A stretch of 64,000 nt of DNA from the NCBI RefSeq assembly GCF_031456835.1, contig NZ_JAVDVK010000001.1, positions 930,001 to 994,000 of the forward strand, in the 5' to 3' direction. Below the pieces are notes generated by a model that worked only from the letters and a program-made list of their open reading frames with translations, searched no databases and was not told the origin of the DNA. Positions within the stretch are counted from its first letter, which is position 1. Each line of letters starts with the position of its first letter. Of this stretch, positions 16,989-25,924 are shown in pieces. Source of the stretch: Leifsonia shinshuensis. GTDB taxonomy: Bacteria; Actinomycetota; Actinomycetes; Actinomycetales; Microbacteriaceae. The translations under genes were made by a program, and so were the position numbers.

Positions 16989-17822
16989 ATGGACGACCGC
17001 TACGTAACCGATGTCCTGTCCGGCGACTGGAAGAACGCGGGCCGCAAGGCCGTGCCGACCGTCGAGGCCGTGCGGGACCTGGTGATCGAGGATGCCGCGA
17101 GCGGCTTCTGCGGGGCGATCACCCGCCTGGAGGCGCAGACCGTCGAGCTCGAGGACTACTTCGGCAAGAAGCGGGTGTTCCCTCTCACCGGTTCGTTCCT
17201 GATCGACGGCGAACCGGTGCGGCTCGTCGTCCCGTCGCGCGCGGCGGGGGGACCGGCCCGTACCGCCTCCGGGTCGTTCTCGGTGGGCGAGCAGAAGGCG
17301 CGCGTCGCGCGCGCCAGCCGCATCTTCGTCGAGGGCCGGCACGACGCCGAACTCGTGGAGCGCGTCTGGGGGGACGACCTCCGCGTCGAGGGCGTCGTCG
17401 TCGAATACCTCGAAGGCGTCGACGACCTGGATGCGATCGTGAAAGAGTTCCGCCCCGACCGCAGCCGTCGAATCGGCGTGCTGGTGGACCACCTGGTGCC
17501 CGGCTCCAAGGAGAGCCGGATCGCCGAGCAGGTCGCGCGCGGGCCCTACGGAGCACATGTCCTGGTCGTCGGGCATCCCTTCGTCGACATCTGGCAGGCG
17601 GTCAAGCCGGAGCGCGTCGGCCTCGACGCCTGGCCGGCCATCCCCCGCTCGGTGCCGTGGAAGCACGGCATCTGCGCGGCGCTCGGACTGCCGCACGAGA
17701 CCCAGGCCGACATCGCCCGCGCGTGGAAGCGCATCCTCGGTCGAGTGCGGTCGTTCTCCGACCTCGAACCGGAGCTCCTCGGCCGGGTCGAGCACCTCAT
17801 CGACTTCGTCACCGAACCGTAG
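16989..17822 (+). CDS. DUF3097 family protein
   Basis: A 277-residue cytoplasmic protein matching the actinobacterial DUF3097 family. Recognisable stretches are RIFVEGRHDAELVERVWGDDLR (a Toprim-like ExxxD context) around residue 108 and RIGVLVDHLVPGSKESRIA around 160. WKHGICAALGLPHETQADIARAWKRIL follows near the C-terminus. The Toprim-like resemblance (E...DxD-like) hints at nucleic-acid processing but is only an inference. It is the second gene after the LexA box at 16611, with a 54 nt gap, so it may be partly SOS-induced by read-through. GTG at 16986 directly precedes the chosen ATG. Confidence 0.85.
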   Translation: MDDRYVTDVLSGDWKNAGRKAVPTVEAVRDLVIEDAASGFCGAITRLEAQTVELEDYFGKKRVFPLTGSFLIDGEPVRLVVPSRAAGGPARTASGSFSVGEQKARVARASRIFVEGRHDAELVERVWGDDLRVEGVVVEYLEGVDDLDAIVKEFRPDRSRRIGVLVDHLVPGSKESRIAEQVARGPYGAHVLVVGHPFVDIWQAVKPERVGLDAWPAIPRSVPWKHGICAALGLPHETQADIARAWKRILGRVRSFSDLEPELLGRVEHLIDFVTEP

Positions 17823-17831
17823 CGGGCGGCG

Positions 17832-18263
17832 CTACCAGCCGTACTCCGTGTACGTCTCGCCACGCAGCAGCGCCTCGATGCCGTTCCGGATGACGGGGAT
17901 GACGTCCGCGGGCAGCGCATCCACATGCGCCCACACCAGCTCGGACGCCTTGTCGGGCTCGCCGATCGTCGGCTGCGCGCCGGGTGGAAGGTCGGCGACG
18001 AAGAAGAAGTCGATGTAGGCGTCGCCGTCCGCGCGCCCGTGCTGGACCAGCGCGAGCCGCACGTCGCCCGGGTCGAGCTCCACCCGGATCTCCTCGCGCG
18101 TCTCCCGCAGGACCGCGGCGGTGGCCGACTCCCCCGGCTCGACGTGCCCGGCGGGGAGGGACAGCTCGCCGTCCCGGTAGCCCGTGCCCATACGACGCTG
18201 CAGCAGGAGGCGATCGCCGTCGAAGAGGCAGAGGTAGACGGCCGCAGGGTAGGTGGTGCGCAC
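17832..18263 (-). CDS. NUDIX hydrolase
   Basis: A 143-residue NUDIX hydrolase with the box GHVEPGESATAAVLRETREEI (G-x5-E-x7-REUxEE-x-x-U) around residues 36-56. It should cleave a nucleoside diphosphate linked to another moiety. By context this could be oxidised nucleotide clean-up, but the substrate is not determinable. GTG at 18263 abuts GGAGG with almost no spacer, an odd arrangement; longer in-frame reading would cross the SOS box. It is convergent with DUF3097 (9 nt gap) and divergent from imuA, sharing the 137 nt region with the LexA box. Confidence 0.88.
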   Translation of the reverse strand: MRTTYPAAVYLCLFDGDRLLLQRRMGTGYRDGELSLPAGHVEPGESATAAVLRETREEIRVELDPGDVRLALVQHGRADGDAYIDFFFVADLPPGAQPTIGEPDKASELVWAHVDALPADVIPVIRNGIEALLRGETYTEYGW

Positions 18264-18374
18264 CCTCCATTGTGTCCGCTGTCGGTCGTCCGGCGTACAG
18301 TGCCGGCACAGCTCTGCGCCGGTTCGACCCCCTTCCGAAACCGGGTCGATACCGCCAGATTTCATTTGCGAGAT

Positions 18375-18390
18375 TCGAACATGTGTTCGA
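18375..18390. promoter_or_regulatory. LexA (SOS) box controlling imuA-imuB-dnaE2
   Basis: TCGAACATGTGTTCGA, with flanking T/A extending the dyad, is a perfect actinobacterial LexA operator. It ends 10 nt before the imuA GTG and also lies 112 nt upstream of the divergent NUDIX start. Confidence 0.92.
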
Positions 18391-18400
18391 AAATAGGAGG

Positions 18401-19093
18401 GTGTCACTCGCAGCCTCCTCACTCAGCGAACCGGTCGTCGACCGGGCGCAGGTGCACGAGCTGCAGACCCGCATCCGGCAGATGCAGGCGACCAAGCTCG
18501 AGAGCCGGACGCTGCAGACGCATCCCGCCCTCTCCCCCCTCCTCCCTGGCGGCGCGCTCAAGGCGGGGGTGGCCTACTCGGTGCAGGGGTCGACCACCCT
18601 GCTGATGGCGATGCTCGCCGGTCCGAGCGCGGCCGGCGCCTGGTGCGGTGTGGTGGGCATGCCCGATTTCGGCGCGGAGGCCGCGAGCCGGTTCGGCATC
18701 GACCTCGAGCGGCTGGTGCTGGTGCCGCATCCCGGCGACGACTGGTTGACCGTCACCGCGGCCGTCGTCGACGTGCTCAGCGTGGTCGTCGTCGCCCCGC
18801 CGTCCCGCGCCACGGGCGGCGACGTGGCGCGCCTGAGCGCCCGGTTGCGGCAGCGCGAGGCGACGCTCATCGTCGCGGGCGACTGGCCTCAGGTCGAGGC
18901 CACGCTGCGGGTCGCGCGGAGCGGCTGGGACGGGCTGGGCGCCGGGTACGGCTACCTCTCGTCCCGACGGGTGACGGTGGAGTCCGCGCCGCGCGGCGGG
19001 TCCGGCCCGCGCCGCGCCGCCGACCTGTGGCTGCCGGCGGTCGACGAGAGCTTCCGCGCCACCGCCCCCACCCGGCTCGAGGCGGTGGGCTGA
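18401..19093 (+). CDS. imuA: ImuA-type RecA-like protein of the DNA-damage mutasome
   Basis: A 230-residue degenerate RecA/SulA-like protein. A Walker-A-like loop is absent: the equivalent stretch reads AYSVQGSTTLLMAMLAG. The remaining RecA-like strands are recognisable (WCGVVGMPDFGAEAASRFGIDLERLVLV; ATLIVAGDWPQVEATLRV). ImuA' is known in mycobacteria as an adaptor recruiting ImuB and DnaE2 for translesion synthesis. GTG at 18401 follows AGGAGG with no spacer; GTG at 18452 would be a shorter alternative. Its stop overlaps the imuB start by 1 nt (TGATG). A perfect LexA box sits just upstream. Confidence 0.87.
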   Translation: MSLAASSLSEPVVDRAQVHELQTRIRQMQATKLESRTLQTHPALSPLLPGGALKAGVAYSVQGSTTLLMAMLAGPSAAGAWCGVVGMPDFGAEAASRFGIDLERLVLVPHPGDDWLTVTAAVVDVLSVVVVAPPSRATGGDVARLSARLRQREATLIVAGDWPQVEATLRVARSGWDGLGAGYGYLSSRRVTVESAPRGGSGPRRAADLWLPAVDESFRATAPTRLEAVG

Positions 19094-20670
19094 TGGCCGC
19101 CACCAAGGGGTACGAGCCGGCCGTGACCCGCGCCATCGTGGTGTGGTGCCCCGACTGGCCGGTGATCGCGGCCCAGCAGGCGCTCGACCTGGCGCCGGAG
19201 CTGCCGCTCGCCCTGGTCGAGAAGGGTCTCGTCTTCGCGTGCTCGGAGGCGGCGCGCTCCGACGGTGTGAAGCGGGGGCTCCGGATGCGCGAGGCGCAGG
19301 CCCGCTGCCCCCAGCTGGAGGTGGTCCCGTACGACCCGGTGCAGGATGCGCGCGCCTTCGACCCGGTGCTCGCCCGGGTGGAGGAGATCACGCCCGGCGT
19401 CCAGCCGGTCCGCCCCGGCACGTTCGGGCTGCGGGCGCGCGGCCCCGCCCGCTACTACGGCGGAGAGGAGGAGGCGGCCGCCGAGCTGCTGCGCTGCCTC
19501 GAAGAGCTGGGCCTGCCGGATGCGCGGGTCGGCGTCGCCGACGGACCGTTCGCCGCCGAGCAGGCGGCCCGCTCCACCGGCGGCACCCGCACCCGCGTGC
19601 GGGTCATCCCGGCGGGCGGCTCCCCCGCGTTCCTCGCGCCGCTCCCGGTCGCACAGCTCGGACTCTCCGACCTCACGCCGCTGCTGCGCCGGCTCGGGCT
19701 GCACACGCTGGGCGACATCGCCGCGCTCTCCCGCGTCGACATGCGCGAGCGGTTCGGCGAGCGGGGCGAGCAGGCGCACACCCTGGCCAGCGGGCTCGAC
19801 GGCACCGCCGTGGTGCCGCGCACCCCGCCGAAGCAGCTCGACCGCGCGATCGAGTTCGAGCCTCCCCTCGACCGGGTCGACCAGGTGACCTTCGCGGTGC
19901 GCGGCGCCGCGGAGCAGTTCATCGCCGGCCTCACCAAGGCGGGGCTGGTGTGCACGTCGCTGCGGGTGGAGGTGACCGACGAGTCCGGGCGGGTGAGCGA
20001 TCGCACCTGGCTGCACCCCCGGCTGTTCTCAGCGCCGGATGTGGTCGACCGGGTGCGCTGGCAGCTGCAGGGCGCGGGCGCCATCGACTCCGGCCTGGCG
20101 TCGCCGATCTCCCGCGTCGCCCTCGCGCCGGAGGCGGTCGACGACATCGGCCACCACGAGGACGGCCTGTGGGGCGGCGGCGCCGACGAGCGCATCCACC
20201 ACGGCCTCACCCGGGTGCAGAGCATGCTCGGGCACGAGGCGGTGGTCACCGCCACGATCGCGGGCGGCCGCGCCCCCGCGGAGCGGCAGGTGCTGGTGCC
20301 GTGGGGCGACCGTCCGGTCGGGGTCGCGCGCGCGGACCGGCCGTGGCCCGGGTCGCTCCGCGCCCCGGCGCCGTCGACGGTGTTCGAGGTGCCGCGTCCC
20401 GTCGCGGTGCTGACGGTGGAGGGCGCACCGGTCGAGGTGACCGACCGCGGCGACGTCACCGCACCGATCGCCCTGTTCTCGGCGACCGGCACGCCGCGGG
20501 ATGCGCGGCCCGTCGACTCCTGGGCAGGCCCGTGGCCGGTGCGCGAACGGTGGTGGGATGCGTCGCTCGCGCGGGCGATGCACCGGTTCCAGCTGGTGGA
20601 CGCCGACGGTACGGCGTGGCTGCTCTCCCTCGCCGGCTCCGGCTGGTTCGCGGAAGCGCGGTACGACTGA
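19093..20670 (+). CDS. imuB: ImuB, catalytically degenerate Y-family DNA polymerase homolog
   Basis: A 525-residue Y-family-like protein. The fold order is retained: palm/fingers, thumb with helix-hairpin-helix (LGLHTLGDIAALSRVDMRERFG, about residues 210-235), and little-finger region. The acidic catalytic motifs are lost: the usual DxDxF start reads IVVWCPDWPVIAAQ, and no SxDE is present in the segment EITPGVQPVRPGTFGLRARG. ImuB is known to act as a clamp-binding hub linking DnaE2 to the sliding clamp. A 1 nt overlap joins it to imuA and to dnaE2 (TGATG, TGATGG), so the three are one translationally coupled unit. Confidence 0.9.
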   Translation: MAATKGYEPAVTRAIVVWCPDWPVIAAQQALDLAPELPLALVEKGLVFACSEAARSDGVKRGLRMREAQARCPQLEVVPYDPVQDARAFDPVLARVEEITPGVQPVRPGTFGLRARGPARYYGGEEEAAAELLRCLEELGLPDARVGVADGPFAAEQAARSTGGTRTRVRVIPAGGSPAFLAPLPVAQLGLSDLTPLLRRLGLHTLGDIAALSRVDMRERFGERGEQAHTLASGLDGTAVVPRTPPKQLDRAIEFEPPLDRVDQVTFAVRGAAEQFIAGLTKAGLVCTSLRVEVTDESGRVSDRTWLHPRLFSAPDVVDRVRWQLQGAGAIDSGLASPISRVALAPEAVDDIGHHEDGLWGGGADERIHHGLTRVQSMLGHEAVVTATIAGGRAPAERQVLVPWGDRPVGVARADRPWPGSLRAPAPSTVFEVPRPVAVLTVEGAPVEVTDRGDVTAPIALFSATGTPRDARPVDSWAGPWPVRERWWDASLARAMHRFQLVDADGTAWLLSLAGSGWFAEARYD

Positions 20671-23600
20671 TGGGATTCGACAACCCGCCCATCCCGTGGG
20701 CCGAGTTCGAGCGCCGGCTCTCCGGACGGCGCACCGGTCAGCAGGCCGACGAGCGGCCGTCGTCGCGCAAGCGGCAGAAGTACGTCCCGCAGCCCATCCC
20801 GAAGGCACCGGAGGAGGCCGTCCGGTACGCGGAGCTGCACGCGCACAGCAACTTCAGCTTCCTCGACGGCGCCTCCTCCCCGGAGGAGCTGTTGGAGGAG
20901 GCGACACGGCTGAACCTGCACGCGCTCGCGCTCACCGACCACGACGGGCTCTACGGCGTCGTGCACCTGGCCGAGGCCGCCGAGGCGTACGACCGGGTGA
21001 AGACCGTGTTCGGCGCCGAGCTCTCACTCTCGCTCTCCAAGCCGCAGAACGGCGAGCCCGACCCCGAGGGCAGCCACCTCGTCGTGCTCGCCCGGCAGCA
21101 GGAGGGCTACCACCGGCTCGCCGCCGCGATCACCGCCGGTCAGCTCGCCGGCGACGAGAAGGGCCGCCCGGTGTACCGCCTCGACGAGCTGGCCCAGCAG
21201 TCCGCCGGCGAGTGGATGGTGCTGACCGGCTGCCGGAAGGGCGACGTGCGGCTGGCGCTCGCCGGCGGGGGCGAACGCGCCGCCGAGCGCGAGGTCGCGC
21301 GCCTGACCGAGCTGTTCGGGCGCGACAACGTGCTCGTCGAGCTGATCGACCAGGGCGGCCCGCGCGACTCCACCGAGAACGACATCCTGGCCCGCATCGC
21401 CGGGCGGCTGGGCCTGCCCACGGTCGCGACCAACAACGTCCACTACGCGAGCCCCGCGCAGTACCCGCTCGCGACCGCCGTCTCCGCCGTGCGCGCCCGC
21501 CGCAGCCTCGACGAGCTCGACGGCTGGCTTCCGGCCGCCGGGGCTGCGCACCTGCGCAGCGGCGCGGAGATGGCCCGCCGCTTCGCCCGCTACCCCGGCG
21601 CGGTCGAGCGGACGGTCGACATCGCCGACGACCTCGCGTTCCGTCTCCGGAGCGCACGTCCGCGGCTGCCGAAGCAGGACGTCCCCGACGGCCACACCCC
21701 GATGAGCTGGCTGCGCGAGCTCACCTGGCGCGGGGCCGCGGAGCGCTACCCCGACCTCGACCGCAACCCGGCGAAGCGGGAGCGGATCGAGCGCGAGCTC
21801 GACGTGATCGAGGCGAAGGACTTCCCCGGCTACTTCCTCATCGTCCACGACATCGTGCGCTTCGCCCGCAGCCGCGGCATCCTCTGCCAGGGTCGCGGGT
21901 CGGCCGCGAACTCGGCCGTCGTCTACCTCCTGGGCATCACCGCCGTCGACTCGATCAAGTACGACCTGCCGTTCGAGCGGTTCCTCTCCAGCATGCGGGA
22001 GGAGGAGCCCGACATCGACGTCGACTTCGACTCCGACCGGCGCGAGGAGGTCATCCAGTACGTCTACGCCAAGTACGGCCGGCACAACGCCGCACAGGTC
22101 GCCAACGTCATCACGTACCGCCCGAAGAACGCCGTGCGCGACATGGCGAAGGCGCTCGGCTACTCCACCGGTCAGCAGGACGCCTGGAGCAAGCAGATCG
22201 ACGCCTGGGGAAGCGTCCAGACCAGCGACGACCACGACATCCCGGACGACGTGGTGGGGATGGCCCAGCAGGTGCTCAAGTTCCCGCGGCACCTCGGCAT
22301 CCACTCGGGCGGGATGGTGCTCACCGATCGTCCCGTCGGCGAGGTGTGCCCGATCGAGCACGCCCGCATGGAGGGGCGCACGGTGCTGCAGTGGGACAAG
22401 GACGACTGCGCGTGGATGGGTCTGGTCAAGTTCGACCTGCTGGGGCTCGGGATGCTCTCCGCGCTCGACTACTCGATGCGCACCATCGAAGCGTCGCTGG
22501 GCGAGAAGTGGACGCTCGAGACCATCCCCAAAGAAGAGGCGGGCGTCTACGACATGCTCTGCCGGGCCGACTCCATCGGCGTGTTCCAGGTGGAGAGCCG
22601 CGCCCAGATCGGGACGCTGCCGCGCCTCCAGCCGCGCAGCTTCTACGACCTGGTGATCGAGATCGCCCTGATCCGCCCCGGCCCCATCCAGGGCGGCGCG
22701 GTGCACCCGTACATCCGCCGCAAGCTCGGCAAGGAGCCGGTCACCTACCTGCACCCGTCGCTGGTTCCGGTGCTGGAGCGGACGCTGGGGGTGCCCCTGT
22801 TCCAGGAGCAGCTGATGCAGATGGCGGTCGCGGTCGGCGACTGCACGGCGGAGGACGCCGACCAGCTTCGCCGTGCGATGGGATCGAAGCGCGGGGTCGA
22901 GAAGATCGACGCGCTCAAGGCGAAGCTGTACGCGGGGATGGCGCACAACGGCATCACCGGAGCCGACGCCGACGCGATCTACGAGAAGATCGAGGCGTTC
23001 GCCAACTTCGGCTTCGCCGAGAGCCACGCGATCAGCTTCGCCCTGCTGGTCTACGTGAGCTCGTGGATGAAGCTGCACTACCCCGGCGCGTTCCTCGCCG
23101 GCCTGCTGCGTGCGCAGCCGATGGGCTTCTACTCGCCGCGCACGCTCACCGCCGACGCCCGCCGCCACGGCGTGATCGTGCACCGGCCCGACATCCAGCG
23201 CTCCGGCGTCTTCCCGCTGCTCGAGCCGCTGGATGCGGCGCAGCCCGGCCCGAGCGGCGCCGACGCGTGCCGGGAACCCGACCAGCCGCCGATCGAGCGG
23301 TTCGACCCGGCCGTGCCGCTCGACTTCGCGGCGCACCGGCGCGACGCCGGCCATGCGGTCCGCCTCGGGCTCGCGGCCGTCACCTCCATCGGCGAGAAGG
23401 TCGCCGAGCGGATCGTCGCCGAGCGGGAGGCGGACGGGCCGTACCGCGACCTCGCCGACCTCGCCCGCCGCACCGGCCTCAACACCGGCCAGCTGGAGGC
23501 GCTCGCCGCGGCCGGAGCCTTCGAGGGCTTCGACCTGAGCAGGCGGCAGGCGATCTGGGAGGCCGGCAACGCCGCCCAGGAGCGTCCCGAGTTCCTGGCG

Positions 23601-24056
23601 GGCACCGCGATCACGGTCCAGCCGCCGCTCCTGCCGCTGCTCTCCCCCGCCGAGCAGCTCGCCAGCGACCTGTGGTCGACCGGGATCTCGACCGACGACC
23701 ACCCCATCCGGTTCCTCCGCCCTGCGCTCGCCGCGCGCGGCGTGCGCAGGGCCGACACGCTGGCGTCGAGCGAGTCCGGCCGCCGCATCGAGATCGGCGG
23801 TGTGGTCACGCACCGACAGCGCCCCGCGACCGCGGCGGGGGTGACGTTCCTCAACATCGAGGACGAGACCGGGATGATCAACGTCGTGTGCCCGGTCGGC
23901 GTGTGGAACCGCTACCGCCGCGTCGCCCGGCAGGCTCCCGCGATGATCGTCCGCGGCATCCTGGAGCGCAGCGAGGAGGGCGTGGTCAACGTGGTCGCCG
24001 ACCGCCTCGAAGCCCTCGACACGGGCATCCGCACCGTCTCCCGCGACTTCCGCTGA
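20670..24056 (+). CDS. dnaE2: Error-prone DNA polymerase DnaE2
   Basis: A 1128-residue C-family polymerase. The PHP domain begins near residue 50 (YAELHAHSNFSFLDGASSPEELLE; ALALTDHDGLYG). The palm holds the catalytic acidic motif PDIDVDFDSDRREEVIQY (about residue 445) and GRGSAANSAVVYLLGIT. The C-terminal part has helix-hairpin-helix and OB-fold regions (RIEIGGVVTHRQRPATAAGV, then NIEDETGMINVVCPVGVWNRY). The length is typical for DnaE2 and shorter than replicative DnaE1. It is the last gene of the LexA-boxed cassette and performs damage-induced mutagenic synthesis with ImuA/ImuB. Confidence 0.95.
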   Translation: MGFDNPPIPWAEFERRLSGRRTGQQADERPSSRKRQKYVPQPIPKAPEEAVRYAELHAHSNFSFLDGASSPEELLEEATRLNLHALALTDHDGLYGVVHLAEAAEAYDRVKTVFGAELSLSLSKPQNGEPDPEGSHLVVLARQQEGYHRLAAAITAGQLAGDEKGRPVYRLDELAQQSAGEWMVLTGCRKGDVRLALAGGGERAAEREVARLTELFGRDNVLVELIDQGGPRDSTENDILARIAGRLGLPTVATNNVHYASPAQYPLATAVSAVRARRSLDELDGWLPAAGAAHLRSGAEMARRFARYPGAVERTVDIADDLAFRLRSARPRLPKQDVPDGHTPMSWLRELTWRGAAERYPDLDRNPAKRERIERELDVIEAKDFPGYFLIVHDIVRFARSRGILCQGRGSAANSAVVYLLGITAVDSIKYDLPFERFLSSMREEEPDIDVDFDSDRREEVIQYVYAKYGRHNAAQVANVITYRPKNAVRDMAKALGYSTGQQDAWSKQIDAWGSVQTSDDHDIPDDVVGMAQQVLKFPRHLGIHSGGMVLTDRPVGEVCPIEHARMEGRTVLQWDKDDCAWMGLVKFDLLGLGMLSALDYSMRTIEASLGEKWTLETIPKEEAGVYDMLCRADSIGVFQVESRAQIGTLPRLQPRSFYDLVIEIALIRPGPIQGGAVHPYIRRKLGKEPVTYLHPSLVPVLERTLGVPLFQEQLMQMAVAVGDCTAEDADQLRRAMGSKRGVEKIDALKAKLYAGMAHNGITGADADAIYEKIEAFANFGFAESHAISFALLVYVSSWMKLHYPGAFLAGLLRAQPMGFYSPRTLTADARRHGVIVHRPDIQRSGVFPLLEPLDAAQPGPSGADACREPDQPPIERFDPAVPLDFAAHRRDAGHAVRLGLAAVTSIGEKVAERIVAEREADGPYRDLADLARRTGLNTGQLEALAAAGAFEGFDLSRRQAIWEAGNAAQERPEFLAGTAITVQPPLLPLLSPAEQLASDLWSTGISTDDHPIRFLRPALAARGVRRADTLASSESGRRIEIGGVVTHRQRPATAAGVTFLNIEDETGMINVVCPVGVWNRYRRVARQAPAMIVRGILERSEEGVVNVVADRLEALDTGIRTVSRDFR

Positions 24057-24103
24057 CCCGCGCGCCGCCGCCGCCCTGGCCGGCGCCGCCTTTACGTTCC
24101 CCT

Positions 24104-24164
24104 CACGATTTGTGCCAAATCGTGGTTATCGGGCCGCCATAACCACGATTTGGCACAAATCGTG
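24104..24164. repeat. Nested long palindrome (copy 1 of a dispersed element) between convergent dnaE2 and amn
   Basis: Two 26 nt arms (24104-24129 and 24139-24164) are perfect reverse complements around a 9 nt GC loop. Each arm contains a smaller perfect hairpin: ACGATTTG-TGC-CAAATCGT in the left arm and ACGATTTG-GCA-CAAATCGT in the right arm, followed or preceded by GGTTAT/ATAACC. The locus can therefore fold as one long hairpin or as a double hairpin. It is AT-rich against a GC-rich background. A second copy is at 62585. No T-tract follows. Confidence 0.9.
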
Positions 24165-24199
24165 CCCCGCGCAGGGGGTGCGACGACGCAGGCGCCGCG

Positions 24200-25036
24200 T
24201 CAGTCGTCCTCGAAGCGGAGGTGCCGCACGCTGCGGCCGTTGCGGCGCACCAGCCGCAGCGCCTCCACGCCGATGCGGATGTGCCGCTCCACGAAGTCGC
24301 GCGTCACCCCGAGGTCGCTCTGCGCCGTCTTCACGCCCTCGGGCGTCATCGGCTGGTCCGAGACCAGCAGCAGGGCGCCGCTCGGGATGCGGTTGGCGAA
24401 GCCCGCGGCGAACACCGTCGCCGTCTCCATGTCGACCGCCATGCAACGCGTGCGCCGCAGGTACTCCTTGAACGTGTCGTCGTGCTCCCACACCCGGCGG
24501 TTCGTCGTGTAGACGGTGCCGGTCCAGTAGTCCTGCTTGACGTCGCGGATGCTCGACGAGACCGCCCGCTGCAGCTGGAACGCGGGCAGCGCCGGGACTT
24601 CCGGCGGCAGGTAGTCGTTCGAGGTGCCCTCGCCGCGGATGGCCGCGATCGGCAGCACCAGGTCGCCGACCCGGCTCTTGCTCTTCACTCCCCCGCACTT
24701 GCCCAGGAACAGCGCCGCCTTCGGGCACACCGCCGAGAGCAGGTCCATTACCGTCGCGGCGTTCGGGCTGCCCATCCCGAAGTCGATCATCGTGATGCCG
24801 TCGGCCGTGGCGTTGGGCATGGACCGGTCACGGCCGCGGACCTCCGCGCCGTACCACTCGGCGAACCGCTCCACGTAGTCGCCGAAGTTGGTGAGCAGCA
24901 CGTACTCGCCGAACTCCTCCAGCGGCGTCCCCGTGTAGCGCGGCAGCCAGTCGCGGACGATGGCGGCCTTGTCCTTCATCGTCGACGCCGGCGGCGCGAC
25001 CGCCGCCGTGTCGACCGTGTTCTCCGCATCCACCAT
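24200..25036 (-). CDS. amn: AMP nucleosidase (phosphorylase family, short form)
   Basis: A 278-residue nucleoside-phosphorylase-fold enzyme that hydrolyses AMP to adenine and ribose-5-phosphate. Features are MIDFGMGSPNAATVMDLLSAV, ALFLGKCGGVKSK (phosphate/ribose site), and MAVDMETATVFAAGFAN with the conserved Met-Glu-Thr/Ala nucleoside site. The final segment is MTPEGVKTAQSDLGVTRDFVERHI. It corresponds to the catalytic domain of the longer E. coli enzyme; the N-terminal regulatory domain is absent, a common actinobacterial form. ATG at 25036 is used; ATG at 24979 would drop an Ala-rich lead. Confidence 0.88.
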   Translation of the reverse strand: MVDAENTVDTAAVAPPASTMKDKAAIVRDWLPRYTGTPLEEFGEYVLLTNFGDYVERFAEWYGAEVRGRDRSMPNATADGITMIDFGMGSPNAATVMDLLSAVCPKAALFLGKCGGVKSKSRVGDLVLPIAAIRGEGTSNDYLPPEVPALPAFQLQRAVSSSIRDVKQDYWTGTVYTTNRRVWEHDDTFKEYLRRTRCMAVDMETATVFAAGFANRIPSGALLLVSDQPMTPEGVKTAQSDLGVTRDFVERHIRIGVEALRLVRRNGRSVRHLRFEDD

Positions 25037-25081
25037 CTGTCGTCCCTCTCGTTCCTCAGCAGCCGCAGCGAGCAGGTCCGG

Positions 25082-25822
25082 CTACCCGGCGACCGTCGTG
25101 CCCAGCAGCGAGCCGATCGCGAACGTCGCCGCCAAGGCGAGCGCCCCGCCGATGACCACACGGATCATCGCACGTCCCCGCGAGCTGCCGCCGATCCACG
25201 CCGCGACGTAGCCGGTGAGCGCCAGCGCGATGAGTACCGCGACGAACGTCACCGGGATGCGCAGCTCCGGCGGCAGCAGGATGGTCAGCATCGGAAGGAT
25301 CGCGCCGCACGTGAACGCGACCGCCGACGCGAGCGCCGCGTGCCACGGGCTGACCACGTCGTCCTGGTCGATCCCGAGCTCCGCCGAGAGGTGCGCCGCG
25401 AGGGCGTCGTGCTCGGTGAGCTCGATCGCGACCTGCCGCGCCGTCTCGGGCGAGAGCCCGCGCTGCTCGTACAGCCCGGTCAGCTCCTCGAGCTCCTCCT
25501 CGGGCATCTCCGCCAGCTCCCGGCGCTCCTTGGCGATCAGGGCGCGCTCGCTGTCGCGCTGGCTGCTCACCGACACGTACTCCCCGAGCGCCATCGAGAT
25601 CGCACCGCCGACGAGCGCGGCAAGGCCGGCCGTGACGATCGCGGGGACGGACGTCGTCGCTCCGGCGACGCCGACCACCACCGCGGCCACCGACACGATG
25701 CCATCGTTGGCGCCGAGCACGCCGGCGCGCAGCCAGTTGAGCCGTTGGGCGAGGCCGCCGCGGTGCGGTTCGTCCGGGTGCTGCTCCGGGGCGGATGCTG
25801 CGCTTCCCATGCTGTCGGCCAT
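25082..25822 (-). CDS. VIT1/CCC1 family iron or manganese transporter
   Basis: A 246-residue membrane protein with the VIT signature: RAGVLGANDGIVSVAAVVVGVAGA in helix 1 and GAISMALGEYVSVSSQRDSE in helix 2. The cytoplasmic metal-binding domain (ELAEMPEEELEELTGLYEQRGLSPETA) and three C-terminal helices follow. Known relatives move Fe2+ or Mn2+ out of the cytoplasm by proton exchange. It lies 45 nt downstream of amn's start and upstream of nothing obvious in its pathway. It shares the fold with the C-terminal half of the protein at 12350. Confidence 0.9.
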   Translation of the reverse strand: MADSMGSAASAPEQHPDEPHRGGLAQRLNWLRAGVLGANDGIVSVAAVVVGVAGATTSVPAIVTAGLAALVGGAISMALGEYVSVSSQRDSERALIAKERRELAEMPEEELEELTGLYEQRGLSPETARQVAIELTEHDALAAHLSAELGIDQDDVVSPWHAALASAVAFTCGAILPMLTILLPPELRIPVTFVAVLIALALTGYVAAWIGGSSRGRAMIRVVIGGALALAATFAIGSLLGTTVAG

Positions 25823-25924
25823 GCGCCCAGCCTAGGAACCCGCGCGCACCTCCGCCAGGAAGGTTCGGCGACCCTAACGCGCCCGAGAAGCACCCCGAGC
25901 CACGCTCAAGCGCGCCGAGCCGCC

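Noticed and set aside
21024..23813. Long minus-strand open frame inside dnaE2
   Set aside because: Antisense shadow of a clearly conserved polymerase; composition is low-complexity and no family motif is visible.
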